This document shows positions 11,067 to 22,575 of a stretch of DNA of 64,000 nucleotides, piece by piece. The notes under the pieces are model-generated. The model saw only the letters and a list, made by a program, of their open reading frames with translations, ran no database searches and was not told the DNA's origin. The position numbers and the translations under genes were made by a program. The stretch covers positions 310,001-374,000 of the forward strand of contig BTPP01000007.1 in assembly GCA_037102815.1 (NCBI GenBank), read 5' to 3'. Source of the stretch: Neurospora intermedia. Taxonomy: Eukaryota; Ascomycota; Sordariomycetes; Sordariales; Sordariaceae. Within the stretch, counting starts at the first letter, position 1. The number at the start of each line of letters is the position of its first letter.

Positions 11067-12221
11067 AGTTGCTGAATGGCTCACTAGGAACCGTAACGAA
11101 TAATGTGTATTTTGGTGTTTTGAACTTGGAGTGGGATATGGATGGATGGGTAGGTATTCGCACATATGGCTTTTACATATGGATTGGCATTTTGCTGGCG
11201 TGGGAGTTTTTTGCGGAAAGGCGTTGGAGGTAATCAGGGTATGTTTTCATGGTGGAATTTACTGTTGTTCACTTTTTTGTTTTAAACCCCTTTGGTGTCT
11301 GTCAAGGGTTCTTGAAGGTCTTGAGATGTTGTACACCAAGTCGTCACACTCTAGGTGAATAAGATCAAGTAAATCATGATGGTAAGTTCAGCGTTAGTCC
11401 ATTTTACATTATTTCTACCATTACTCATGAATCAAGTAATTACCCAGATACTGTCAGTCCGCCATTCATAAAACCCGTTCTTCGATGCCAATTCAGTCTT
11501 GTTCTTTAGAGCTGGGCAACAGCAGCAAGGACGATAGGGTTTGTACTTTTGTTTCGCAGTGGGATGGGGCGGCTTAGGATTAGCGGTAGAAAGACTGATA
11601 CCTGGACCTGGACTTGATCCAGAGGGAGAGGGTTCGAGCAGTGCTGAGGGCATCTCGAAATGACTGCCTCGGTGCTTACAGTAGGAGTATCTTGGAGCTC
11701 AGGCATACTCGGAGTCGTACCCAACCCTAACCCCCCTGTATCGCAAGGTAATTACGACTCGGGACCGACATCAAACCATGTAAATACCAAGACCCAAATT
11801 GAATCTTCGATACACTACCAGCACGCAATGCCCAGAGCAACCCAGACCGATAAGAATTCCTAAACTCGATGCGTAAAGGTAAGCACGACGGTATCTCATA
11901 TTCTTGGATCACTAGGTTAAAGAAACAATGCTTCTTGTATCATGTTCCGCTGTTTCTTTCGATTGTTCACAAGGAGCCCTGATGGAAGAAGTGGACCCGC
12001 GGGGATCGGACGGGGGTCAATGACAGGGCTTATCGATAAGGAAATTTTCCCAGCCGTCGCAGGTCTGGCGATAACAGAGCGGCACCCTTTTGGCCTCCTT
12101 CGCGACCCTTCCCTTCCCTTGAACCCTTCTCTCTTTAGCGAGTGTTGTGTTTCCGACAGTCGCCCATCCATCACCTTTCGCCAATCGCTTTCTGTGCGAG
12201 TGCGATCTCAATTCTACCACT
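11067..12221. other. Intergenic MAD2 / DBP3
   Basis: I see no gene. Short ORFs on both strands lack codon bias. The last 100 bases are pyrimidine-rich, as expected before a ribosome-biogenesis gene. A CCCTAACCC word near 11725 resembles a telobox. Confidence 0.5.
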
Positions 12222-14157
12222 ATGTCTTCCACCAAGAAGCACTCCCGGAGCGAGGGCGAGGAGAAGGATGCCCGTCTCGCCAAGAAGGTCAAGACCGACG
12301 AGACCCCCGTCGACGGCGAGGTGAAGAAGGAGAAGAAGGAAAAGAAGGACAAGAAAGACAAGAAGGAGAAGAAGGACAAGAAGTCCAAGAAGGAAAAGAA
12401 GGACCAGGACGAATCACCAGCCACCGAGTCCACCGAGGATGTCTCCATGCCCGATGCCGCCGCCGAGCCCGTAGCCGACAAGAAGGAGAAGAAGGAAAAG
12501 AAGGACAAGAAGGAGAAGAAGGATAAGAAGGAGAAGAAGGCCAAGAAGTCTGACGAGTCTACGACCGAGGAGTCCGCCAGCGCTTCCAAGGCCACCACCA
12601 ACGGCGCCTACACCTACAAGCAGGCCGACGCCCTCAGCGCTCTCCCCGAGTCCGAGATCGAGACCTTCCTCAAGGAGAAGGAGATTGTCATCAAAGACCC
12701 TTCCTCCAGCAACCTTCGCCCCATCATGAACTTCTCCCAGCTCCCTCAGTCCAACCTCATCTCCAAGAACCCCTTCGCAGCCTACACGAACCCGACCCCC
12801 ATCCAGGCCGCTTCCTGGCCCTTCTCGCTTTCCGGCCGCGATGTCATTGGTATCGCCGAGACCGGTTCCGGCAAGACCATGGCTTTCTCCCTTCCCTGCG
12901 TCGAGTCGTTGGCCTCGCGCCCCAAGCCCAAGTTCAACAGCCGCGACCGCACCGCCCACCCCCGCGCCGTCATCGTCTCGCCCACTCGTGAACTCGCCAT
13001 GCAGACCCACGCCGCTCTCTCCGGCCTCGCCTCCCTGGTCGGTCTGTCGGCCGTGTGCATCTTCGGTGGCTCCGACAAGAACGAGCAGCGCAACCTCCTC
13101 TACAAGAACAACGGTGTTGACATCATCACCGCCACCCCCGGTCGTCTCAAGGATTTCTTGTCCGAGGGCTCCATCTCGCTGGCCAACGTCAGCTTCGCCG
13201 TGCTCGACGAGGCCGATCGCATGCTTGACCGCGGTTTCTCCGAGGACATCAAGCTCATTCTGAGCGGCTGCCCGCCCAAGGAGCAGCGTCAGACGCTCAT
13301 GTTCACGGCCACCTGGCCCCTGGACATCCAGAAGCTCGCCGAGAGCTACATGATCAACCCCGCCCAGGTCACCATCGGTCACAGGACACGTGCCGGCGGT
13401 GATGGCGAGGGTAATGGCAACATCGAGCTTCAGGCCAACAGCCGTATCGAGCAGAAGGTCGAGGTTGTCGACCCCCGCGGCAAGGAGTTCAGGTTGTACG
13501 AGCTCCTGAAGGAGGCTCAGAAGGGCAGCCAGAAGGACGACAGGATATTAGTTTTCTGCCTGTACAAGAAGGAGGCCGTCCGTGTTGAGCAGTTCCTTTC
13601 TCGCAAGGGCATCAAGGTGGCTAGCATTCACGGTGACTTGAGGCAGGATCAGCGCACGCGCAGTTTGGAGGCGTTCAAGTCCGGTACTACTACCGTCTTG
13701 GTTGCTACTGATGTTGCTGCCCGTGGTCTGGATATCCCCGAGGTCAAGCTCGTCATCAACGTTACTGTGAGTTGAGCTGTGCAGTTTACTTATCGCCAAT
13801 GGCCAAGTGCTAACAAGTTTTCTAGTTCCCCTTGACCATCGAGGACTACGTCCACCGTATCGGTCGTACCGGCCGTGCCGGCAAGCAGGGCAAGGCCATC
13901 ACTCTCTTCACCGAGCACGACAAGGCCCACTCCGGATCGTAAGTTCCTATTCTTGCTTTTCTGCCTCTAACATTTCCCATGCTAACCAGAATTCCTCTTC
14001 CAGCCTTGTCAACATCCTCAGAGCCGCCAAGCAGCCCGTGCCCGAGGAGCTCCTCAAGTTCGGCACCACCGTCAAGAAGAAGGCCCACGACGCTTATGGC
14101 TCTTTCTACAAGGACATTGACCCGAACAAGAAGGCGACCAAGATCACGTTCGATTAA
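12222..14157 (+). CDS. DBP3: ATP-dependent RNA helicase Dbp3 (DEAD-box)
   Basis: Dbp3 is a nucleolar helicase that helps process pre-rRNA toward 25S/28S rRNA in 60S subunit assembly. I read three exons, 12222-13766, 13826-13938 and 14004-14157, giving 603 residues. The N-terminus carries two Lys/Glu blocks ([13 protein letters not shown]) typical of nucleolar Dbp3. Helicase motifs are present in order: Q motif ([11 protein letters not shown]), motif I AETGSGKT, Ia PTRELA, Ib TPGR, II DEAD, III TAT, IV ([11 protein letters not shown]), [13 protein letters not shown] and [12 protein letters not shown]. The TAT in place of SAT and the FTATWP context are characteristic of Dbp3. Introns 2 and 3 flank motif VI. 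An in-frame upstream ATG at 12147 was not used because the family starts at the Lys-rich tail. Confidence 0.93.
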
Positions 14158-14525
14158 AGGAGAGAGGATGAAGATGATGTAGATACCACCACGCTAAATG
14201 TTGTGTGAACATTGGAGCCATTTCAGTTATTCTTTGGGAACAAAAATTTCATTGGGCGTCTTCTTTTTTCGATCTCTGTCTGGTCTATCTCCTTGTCTAG
14301 GGTATTTCTAGTGTATTCTCAAGACTTTTGTTGTTGTTGTCTCTTACCCTGAAGGGCGCGATACCCGCTCAACAAGAACTCTCTTTCGGCGATGGCCCTG
14401 TCGTTTATCGTCGTGTTAGCTTTATATATATTCAAAGGATGAATGGTAGATGACTAAATCGAAGTGACGGATGTGAACTTCCACCTAAAAGGAACAGGAA
14501 ACGGAAAAGAAAAGGAAATGAATAC
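14158..14525. other. Convergent 3' region DBP3 / RFT1
   Basis: These 368 bases lie between converging stop codons. They are T-rich on the plus strand and A-rich toward RFT1. A short terminal RFT1 exon could fall here (see the findings). Confidence 0.5.
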
Positions 14526-16526
14526 TCACATAGCAACAACAAACGGCACTGCCACTCCCGCAATCTTGACCAACTCCCAAATCGCCTCTTTGGCACCCAT
14601 CACCACCTCCTGCTGACCAGCTCCCACAACCCGTCCAACAACACTCCTAGCCACAACCGCAGCCGCCACCGCTCCCGGCTTAGGCAAGACGTCCAACACT
14701 CCAAATCTCACCTTTTCTTTCTCTCCCTCCCCATCCTTTTTCTCCCTTTCATCCCCCTTCCCCCTTTTCTCCCCAGCCTTCCCATTCCCATCCCCAGTCC
14801 GTTCGGCAAACCACCTCCCCACAAACCCCCAACACCACGCAATCCGACACGCCATATTCACCGCATTCGCCACCACCAGCCCCCTCGCGCCCATCCCCCA
14901 CACTTTCAGCGTCAAGTACCCCGTGCCCGCAAATACAAGACTGAAGAACGTCATGAACAGCGACTGTCGATGGACTTGTGCTTCGGACGCCACGGACGAG
15001 ACAAAAGCTTCGAGGATCCCGTTGAGCGCGAGCAGGGGGATGTAGTACATGTAGAGGGAGAGGGTGGCGGAGGCGCTGTCGACTGGGGCTGTGCTGGTGG
15101 TGGATGTGGAGGAGGAGGGACCGGAAGAGGTCCAGCGGCGGCCGGCGATGAGAGTTAATAGGGGGGAAGAGGCGGGGGGGCCGAAGACTAGGAGAGGGAG
15201 GGAGAGGAGGAGGTAGAATTTTAGGAGGGTGGTGAGGGATGTGGAGGCTTGGTGGAGGGCTGTTGATGAGGGTTTGGAGGAGGATTTTGAGGAGGGAGAA
15301 GGGGGAGAGGATGAGGGAGAGGAGGGAGAAGGGGAGGAGGGAGAAGGGGGAGAGGGGGAAGAGGGGGAAGGGGTAGAATCAGCCAATAACCGACTAAAGT
15401 AACTCCTACTGCTTTCTTCCACGGGCTGGAATACCAGTCTGGCTAACAAACCACCATAATTATTCGCCAAAGCGTAGACTCCCTGTGCCGTGGGCGTAGA
15501 CAAGATGCTGACGAGAAAAGTGTCGCCTTGGGTGAGGATGTGCTTGACGACGCTTTGGGCCATCATGCTGGAGGCTAGGTCGAGGGTGGGGCGGTAGAAA
15601 TATCCTAGGACGAACAAGTCCTTCTTTTCTCCTCTCCCGTTCCCGTTTTCATCCTTCTCGACCTCCCCCTGCTGCTTCTTCTCACCTCCAGGCGATAACA
15701 ACCGCCTCGGCCACAGCGAGAACCCTTCTCTTCCCGAAAGTTTCCACCCCTTCCACAAGTAAACCGCCAACAACCCCACCGCGTAGACACACTGACCAAC
15801 AGCAAACGGCAACGTTCCCATCTCCCGTCCCGTTCGCGCCCCCCAGACCGCTATCCCCAAGGTGACGGCGCACCGCAAAAAGGTAGCCACGCTCTCGGCC
15901 GCGGCGCGCACGCCGAACTGGAAGCGGATTTGCATCACGGCGAAGCAGGGCTCGGATAGCAACTCCAAAATGGCGGCGAGACCGTATAGATACAGACTGG
16001 GTACCAGGTAGGGAGTGGATTGAAGGGTGGACAGCGAGAGGGAGGAGAGGTAGAGACGGCCGAAGAGGAAGGAAAGCGGTAAGGAGAGGAGGAGGGAGAG
16101 GTGGGAGAGGTTGATTACTGCTTGTGTGGCAGCTGCTGTATCTTTTTCGGCTCCATCTTTCCCATCTTTGGCTGTTTCAGATGAGGTGGAGGAGGAGGAG
16201 GAGGAGGAGGAGGATAGGAGAGAGGCGGATAGAGTGGTGGTGTCTTGGCGCTGAATGGCTACCCTGAGGGATTCGCGAGCGAAGAAGATGACGGAGAGGT
16301 AGTATACTTCTAATTGGGTGGAGACACCCAGAAGGGAGGCAGTTAGGAAGCGTAGAAGGATTTGGTTGGCAATGAAGGTCAGGGCGCGGGAAAGGATTTG
16401 CAGGAGGATGAGGAGGGAGGCGCCGCGGAGGGCACGCGTGGTGGTGGTTGTTGTTGTGGTTGTTGTTAGTGATGGTGATGGTGATGGTGATGACGTCGGT
16501 CCGGGTGGCTCTTTAAGGTCGGCCAT
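14526..16526 (-). CDS. RFT1: Rft1-type oligosaccharide-lipid translocation protein
   Basis: The product is a 666-residue multi-pass ER membrane protein of the Rft1/MOP superfamily, required for N-glycosylation and linked to flipping of the Man5GlcNAc2-dolichol intermediate. The single ORF starts at MADLKEP. After a Ser/Pro/Thr low-complexity head, encoded by the trinucleotide and hexanucleotide repeats at about 16441-16495, comes the family signature (RGASLLILLQILSRALTFIA) and then many hydrophobic helices, including LNGILEAFVSSVASE near residue 500. Low-complexity inserts rich in Ser/Pro (about 385-425) and Lys/Glu/Gly (about 605-630) make it longer than the yeast protein. The ORF ends at a TGA that overlaps a good GTGAGT donor, so a terminal intron is possible. 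Confidence 0.88.
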   Translation of the reverse strand: MADLKEPPGPTSSPSPSPSLTTTTTTTTTTRALRGASLLILLQILSRALTFIANQILLRFLTASLLGVSTQLEVYYLSVIFFARESLRVAIQRQDTTTLSASLLSSSSSSSSSTSSETAKDGKDGAEKDTAAATQAVINLSHLSLLLSLPLSFLFGRLYLSSLSLSTLQSTPYLVPSLYLYGLAAILELLSEPCFAVMQIRFQFGVRAAAESVATFLRCAVTLGIAVWGARTGREMGTLPFAVGQCVYAVGLLAVYLWKGWKLSGREGFSLWPRRLLSPGGEKKQQGEVEKDENGNGRGEKKDLFVLGYFYRPTLDLASSMMAQSVVKHILTQGDTFLVSILSTPTAQGVYALANNYGGLLARLVFQPVEESSRSYFSRLLADSTPSPSSPSPPSPSSPSPSSPSSSPPSPSSKSSSKPSSTALHQASTSLTTLLKFYLLLSLPLLVFGPPASSPLLTLIAGRRWTSSGPSSSTSTTSTAPVDSASATLSLYMYYIPLLALNGILEAFVSSVASEAQVHRQSLFMTFFSLVFAGTGYLTLKVWGMGARGLVVANAVNMACRIAWCWGFVGRWFAERTGDGNGKAGEKRGKGDEREKKDGEGEKEKVRFGVLDVLPKPGAVAAAVVARSVVGRVVGAGQQEVVMGAKEAIWELVKIAGVAVPFVVAM

Positions 16527-19077
16527 GTTGCCAATCGGGTGGTGTAGAGACTGTTGATGAGTGAGATGTTGAAGAGCCTCAAGTCAGGGGCATCACGAAG
16601 CTGAAACTGAAAGAGATCCCATCGACGACAAAACCCCAAATCTGGCTTCAGTTTGAGGAAATGACGATTTGACAGCTTGTGGTTGTCCAGAAGACTCCAC
16701 CGGACCCGTCCCGCTCGCCACGTGGCAGCCCTGCATCGCTGTGGAGTGCTCGCTGAACCCACTGTAATCGGAGAGATTAGAGGCAATTTCCAGGGGTTGG
16801 TGGTCCCCTATTTCTGCCTGTTCATCACCCTTTTTCCCGTCCGTTCCATGTCATGGAAATAGGAGATAATCATTTTGAAGACAGAGCCTCACTGATGCAT
16901 CGGGCAATGCCCGTAAGTGATGGCCCTTCTCTAACGGCTGTCCGGCATGTTTTAGCAGTGCGGCTCCAGGACTTGGGATCTGGTTACCTCTAGGTTTCGA
17001 GGGGGTGTTCGGAATTGTCCCCGGCCCTGGGCAAGAGCTGCTGGCGGGATCACAGGAGACCGGCTCTGTCACATGGAAGCCAAAGCATTCTCCCGCTGGG
17101 TATAAGCCCAATCCCTCAACTGAGGCAGCATCCATCTCAACAAGCAGTACTTGGAAGCGGCCCGTAGTCGAGGCGAACAATGGAAATCGAATCCCCGAAT
17201 CAAATCTCGCTCTCCCTACATCGAGATCGAACCAACAAATTCCCAAGTTCTACTCGTCCCTGTAGAGGTGACTGTGGTTGAGTCACTTAGCTATCTTTTT
17301 TGTAGGGCGCAGTTGTACAACAATATCTCAAATCCCGAGGATATCCATATGATCTCCCTCAACACATTCGATATGACTCGGCTCAACGGCCCAAACAAAC
17401 TGAAGTAGCATTCAAAATCGCAATGATGTTTCTCCGATGCCCAACCCTGAACATTCCGTATCACGATGATACCAGATGAAGTCCACGCCATACATCAAAC
17501 TGACCTCAGCCTAGGCAGCCTGTGGCACAGCCCTGCTTGCTTGCCTGGTCTAGCCGGGCCGCAAAGGATGGGTTGGGTATCATTTCTGATTCACACCTCG
17601 GGTCACCTTGTCTTCTTCAACGTATCTGTCATTGATTCACCTGGTTACCCGATCAACCGGTTCAAGCCAGGCCATGAATCACATCTTTCATTCGGTCTTA
17701 CCGCAGTACTGCTTCTAATGTCAGGTACCAGAGAACGAGGCTTGGCTAGGTACGTAGTCGTAGAAGAAGCCTAAGCCGGCAGACATCGATGCATATTTCC
17801 ACATTTCCACATGGACATACACTACTACATTGATGTCTCATCATCCCGGTACATCTTTAGGCTGCAATCTCCACCAATCACCTGGTTCAAGGCCTCTGAT
17901 TTTTTAGCGTGGCAGATATCGCCTTCACAACGAGACAACCCTGTGGTGTGGTCTGGTTTCCCAGCAGTTTGTTACAAGTCGAAGCCGAAGCCGACGATGG
18001 TGGCCATCGTGAAACAGAATGAAAATCATATGAACAGGATTTAGATGTTCTCGAAGTGGCCTTGTCTCTCTTGGGGGTGGGAGAGCAGTGGCTCAGTGTG
18101 GGCAGTTCGCAGCGAACGGCGGCTCATCCGAGATGGATTGGATGGATGGATGGATGTTTCTGAACTCACAACCCCATACCGCCAATCACCCCCAATCTTT
18201 TGAGTCCGCCTTGTGATCATGACTGGTAAGTACACTAAGTATGAGCTCAGGTGAGTGTGAGGTGCCAGCGCATAACGAACATTCGTTCATTCGGCACAAC
18301 CCTTTTCTTCCTATGAAGAAAAAAAAAGAATCCCATTCAGATCCAAATGTACACATGTCCCAAGGTCTCTTTGTTCCATCCTCGAACCCGATCCCGTAGA
18401 ATAGCGTGGTGAGCCCCGCGAGTCCCGTACAAGCCTCAATTTGCCACTCAACCCTTTTCGGGTACTCTCGCCCTATCAAACAATTGGTTGTGTTAGTTCT
18501 GAATTCGGAATGTCTGTAACAAAGCCATGGAGTCAGTTGGCGTGCTGAGCGAGGTGTGTCCGTCAAATGGGAGTTTCACCGCTCCGCCTACCGCCTAGAA
18601 TACCGCCTAGCGTAGAAAGTATGTACCGCCGTGCCTACCTATCAAATCAGCTGCTGAGGTGCTTTGGTGCCGTACCGGGGATGGGATGGGCGTTGGCGGC
18701 CTGGGGCCTAATGGGTCTTTCTCTGTCTGGGCACAAATCACAATAATGGGTGTGGTCTCAGTCCGGTGGTGTAGTGTAGGGGTACCACAACCAACCGCCG
18801 CCGCCTGGAGTGAGGGCGTCATGGATGGATCGCCACTTTTGGGCATGCCTTTTTTTCCCATTGTTACCTACAGTACTGTACGCGCAAAATGAAACTCCGG
18901 ATGGTATGTATAAGAGATGGGGCGGTCGCCTGGAGGATTTTGCTTTTTGCGCTTCAAAGTTCCGTGACCTTTTATTGAAAGAGTCGAGCATTATCATCAT
19001 CTCCACACATCAGTTTCTAAACAACACACATACTCAACTATAACAAAAGAAAGCAATACTATACAATACAAAAAAAC
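16527..19077. other. Gene-free interval of 2.5 kb
   Basis: No ORF here has fungal codon bias or a recognisable domain. It holds the RFT1 promoter at the left, a run of GGAT repeats near 18130-18155, and A-rich leader sequence before the small gene at 19078. Confidence 0.5.
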
Positions 19078-19455
19078 ATGCTATACCGCGATCTCACCAA
19101 CTTCAACATCAACATGCAACACCAAGAAAATCAAAACCAGGAGGGCAGCCAAAGTCAAAGTCACAGTCAAGGCCAAAGTCAACCCACCTACAGCCAAGCA
19201 AGCGACGACGCCAATTTTAGTCTCAACAACAGTCGCCGCTACGCCCATCCCGCCCGCCACAGGATGCCCTATCCTCCCTCCTACCACCGTCTCCTCACCC
19301 CGCCTAACGAGGAGTACGCGACCACCTCTCAGTCGAGCATGATGACCGAATCCCAGCGATCCATGGGCTCGGCGGCCTCGTCGTCTTCCAGACGCAGCAT
19401 CATGTCTTCGATCCCTACTCTGAGGAGACAGGATGCTACTGTTGGTCAGGGCTGA
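19078..19455 (+). CDS. Small Ser/Gln-rich protein of unknown function
   Basis: The ORF of 125 codons starts in an A-rich leader (AAAAAAACATG), a common fungal start context. The protein begins with a short hydrophobic patch, continues with a Gln/Ser/His segment in which SQ pairs recur (QSQSHSQGQSQ), and ends with Ser/Arg-rich sequence (SSSSRRSIMSSIPTLRRQ). Codons favour C at the third position, unlike the surrounding DNA, which is my main reason for calling it. A second ATG 12 codons in (MQHQENQ) is an alternative start. No domain, signal peptide or membrane segment is visible. The Arg-Arg-Ser and Ser-Gln patches could be kinase sites, but this is inference. Confidence 0.5.
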   Translation: MLYRDLTNFNINMQHQENQNQEGSQSQSHSQGQSQPTYSQASDDANFSLNNSRRYAHPARHRMPYPPSYHRLLTPPNEEYATTSQSSMMTESQRSMGSAASSSSRRSIMSSIPTLRRQDATVGQG

Positions 19456-22400
19456 GGATGAGGATGGACCAAGTGATGGCGAGGGACAGACGGATATGCG
19501 ACTGCTGTTGATGGTAGTTGACCAGCTGCCTAGCTACCTATCACTACGAAGTTTACCAAGCCTCATTGGAGGCCTGGGGTTCTACTGCGGTGGTCAAAAG
19601 CGGGGAATTTACCTCTACCTGTTAAAAGACATGACAGGAATTCATTTCAGACCACAACACCACCAATAACGGAAACGAACTGGAAGGAGAGCTGGGTCAC
19701 AACACGATACATACCTCTACCTATCACGTTCTGCCGTCAGTTTTGCAAGAGACGGGAAGAAGAAGAAGAAGAAGAAGAAGAAAAAGAGGAGGAATTCGAA
19801 ATCACGTGTCATTACCCCCCCTCCGTCCGTCGCACCAGTCCCATGAGTACATCACTGCGATTTGCGAAGAACAGAGTGCGACAAACACCGGCGAGACACA
19901 CAGCTGTCACGCTGACGGGATGCTTGGCCCGTCTGTCTCTCTGCCTTCCGAGGTTGCACGGCTTACACGGGTAAGCTGGCTGCGGCGGGCGGGCGGGCTG
20001 TGGGTTGGTGGGAGGAGCTGCGCCTTTGATGGAACACCCAGACCAACCTGGTAAATTTGAGAAGGGCTGATTCCAGTCATCGCGCCGGGATATGAAGGAT
20101 ATGAAGGGCGGGAGAGAAGATTAAGAGAAGGGTCTAAATGGGATAGACCTACGAAGGGGATGGAGGATTGGTTCAGTGGTGAATTTGATGGATCATGATG
20201 AATCAAAATGGCCCGGAACGGATGGAAGTGGTGAATAGTGGGGGGTGGGGTGGATTATAGGGCTGTTGGTGCCTGTCAGCCAGTGTTGCATCAGCAACGC
20301 CGATGCGACTGATCGCGACGCTAAGAAAACCACCGGTGGTGCATGTGTAAGATGGGTGGCAAGGACGGTGGAAGATGAAGGAGGATGGGGAAATGGAGCT
20401 TGCAACAGCGCTCCGGTTTTTCTCAAAGAGTCAAATAAATGGTATATAAAAAGGATAGAAATGTGAGGGTAGTATATTCGTTGGTATTTTGATGCTTCAA
20501 TAACTAGCTTCAATCTCTTGATTGAATCCTCCATGTTCTCCGTCGGCGGTCTCCAATGCAATTGGACTTTGTACCTGCAGACGCTCCAACATTTTTTTGC
20601 TGAGCATGTAAGGTAAGCAGGACCTCGTGTTGGTTGTCACATTGCAGTAGGCAACCGTGACATACATACTGTACATGATTCGGTTAAAAGGCTCCGGACT
20701 CGGATCCTTCCTGGATCGTGAAAGGAACCGGCTTCACATCAGATGTGGTGTTGTTCGGCGATAGTACCTACCACTAGATGCCAGGTGTGGTTTGAGTTTG
20801 TCTCAGCTTGACAATACCGATACCGGTGACAAGGTATAGTAGTGGACGATCGATCTGCTTGCAACGCAGAGAAAATCTGTTTCAACTGTCTGCACCTACA
20901 GTGCTCGTGGCAAGACTGAATCTCCACGAAGGAAACGAAACAACAAAAATGGGTGTCGAGTCGGGGCAGCGGCCACACAACACGATCAAACAGATGGACT
21001 TCCGGAGTGAAATGGCGCCCCCCCTGAGTTCGTCATCGGGATCGCCCTCAGCACGCTTTCCCCCTTTCAGGCAGATCTGTCTGTGCTCCCCGCGTCTTGG
21101 TTGCTGCTGCTGCGTCGATTGACTGGATTGTCGGGATCCACAGAGGCCCTGAACCCACAGAGTGATCTCATCCACTTGCGGATTTCCAATGCCAAGCTGC
21201 CAATATCTTTCATTTCAGGGTTTTCCGCTTTTGATGCTCACCACAACACAGCCACATTTTCCATGTTGCCGTATCCCGTATCAATGTGTTGTGTTGTCTG
21301 GTTGTGTTGTGATGTGTTGTGTGTACGTGACCGATAGTGCGACTCTTTTGGGCATGTCCAAGCATTCCAGTCCGAGTATGTACTGTAGCCTCGTTCGTAT
21401 AGCAAGTGAACTGTGCAATGACCGTGATGAAATAGAGAAAAAAAACACCACACGCCGGGTGCCAAGTGGAGTGAGAAACTGGCTCAAAGAAATATTGGCA
21501 CTTGGCAGCATTTCTCAGCTGCCATTCACATTTGAAGATTCTCACGCATCCGGCCAGCCCGCCAACCTCCCAGAAATGGATTCCTCTGGGCTTCTTGGCG
21601 TGAAATTGGCCTGTCCTTCCTTTCCCCACCGCTAAGGAGGACCGCACCGGGTCGCACTGGGATCCCGGGCATAGCCAGTGTACTGCGTAGTGCAGCATCC
21701 ATCCAGCTTCCCAGTTCCTCTCTCCACCGCACATCCACTGCCAGAATTGACTTGTACATTTGCCCATCGGCCATCCTGTGCCCACTCCAACGCCGGTGAT
21801 CCATCCACTCACTGCTGCTCACTGCGCTGTCCACTGCCTTGCAGGTGTCCATCCACCCAGTCTGTCCCACCCCGTCGTTTCCATTTCATCAACTTCGGGA
21901 ATCCACATTCGCATCCATCCATCGTGAGCACCTTCGCTTCGTTCCACCATCTCAACGCGCGTCTTGCTCCCTTTGCCGGAAACACCACACAATATCGGAA
22001 AACCACACCATCGACAAGTGTCTCGTCGTCGAAAGGGGTCAACAGCACCAAGCACCGTGCCTTTTCCATACTACGATTTGTTGGCAGATTTCACTCGCTA
22101 CTATCAACAAAACTTGGTTTCCTGCCTTTCCGCCAACTCGTCCGAGTTTCTCGTCTCTCGTCACTCGCTCGCCTCCTCCTGTCGCTCCGTATAACCACCA
22201 ACAACCCACTCACTCTCCGAGAGTCCTCTCACCACTACGCAAATCTCGACGACAAATTCCATTTCGGACGTCGCTCTCAATTGCCATACACGATTCGATA
22301 CCGATACGTTACGATTTCCACATCCGCTTGATACGATACCGCTGTCGTTTGTGCATCCTCGATTGCCTAGGCGTTGCGAATCTTCGAATTCCTATCACAA

Positions 22401-22575
22401 GAGTTGGGAGGTTCAGTACGATAATGTTGGATTTGTGAAGGGAAAAAAAAAAAAAAACGAAACAAGGAAAACGACTATTCGGGCATTGATCGACCATCAA
22501 CCCTATTTTTGAGCTGGGAAAGTGGGAAACTTTGGACGGATTAGAGTAGGACGACAATCACAAACCGCCGACGAC
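19456..22575. other. Gene-free interval and probable long leader of the Flc/TRP gene
   Basis: About 3.1 kb carry no convincing gene. From about 21,650 to 22,440 the plus strand is C/T-rich with CCATCCA words and many short ORFs, which reads like a long transcribed leader. An A-run of 14 to 15 bases lies near 22,443. Confidence 0.45.
19756..19781 (+). repeat. (GAA)n microsatellite
   Basis: An uninterrupted run of GAA/AAG units of about 26 bases in otherwise non-coding DNA. Confidence 0.9.

Noticed and set aside
12414-13382. 322-codon minus ORF
   Set aside because: Shadow of DBP3; Gly/Leu/Val-rich composition is the usual reverse-strand artefact.
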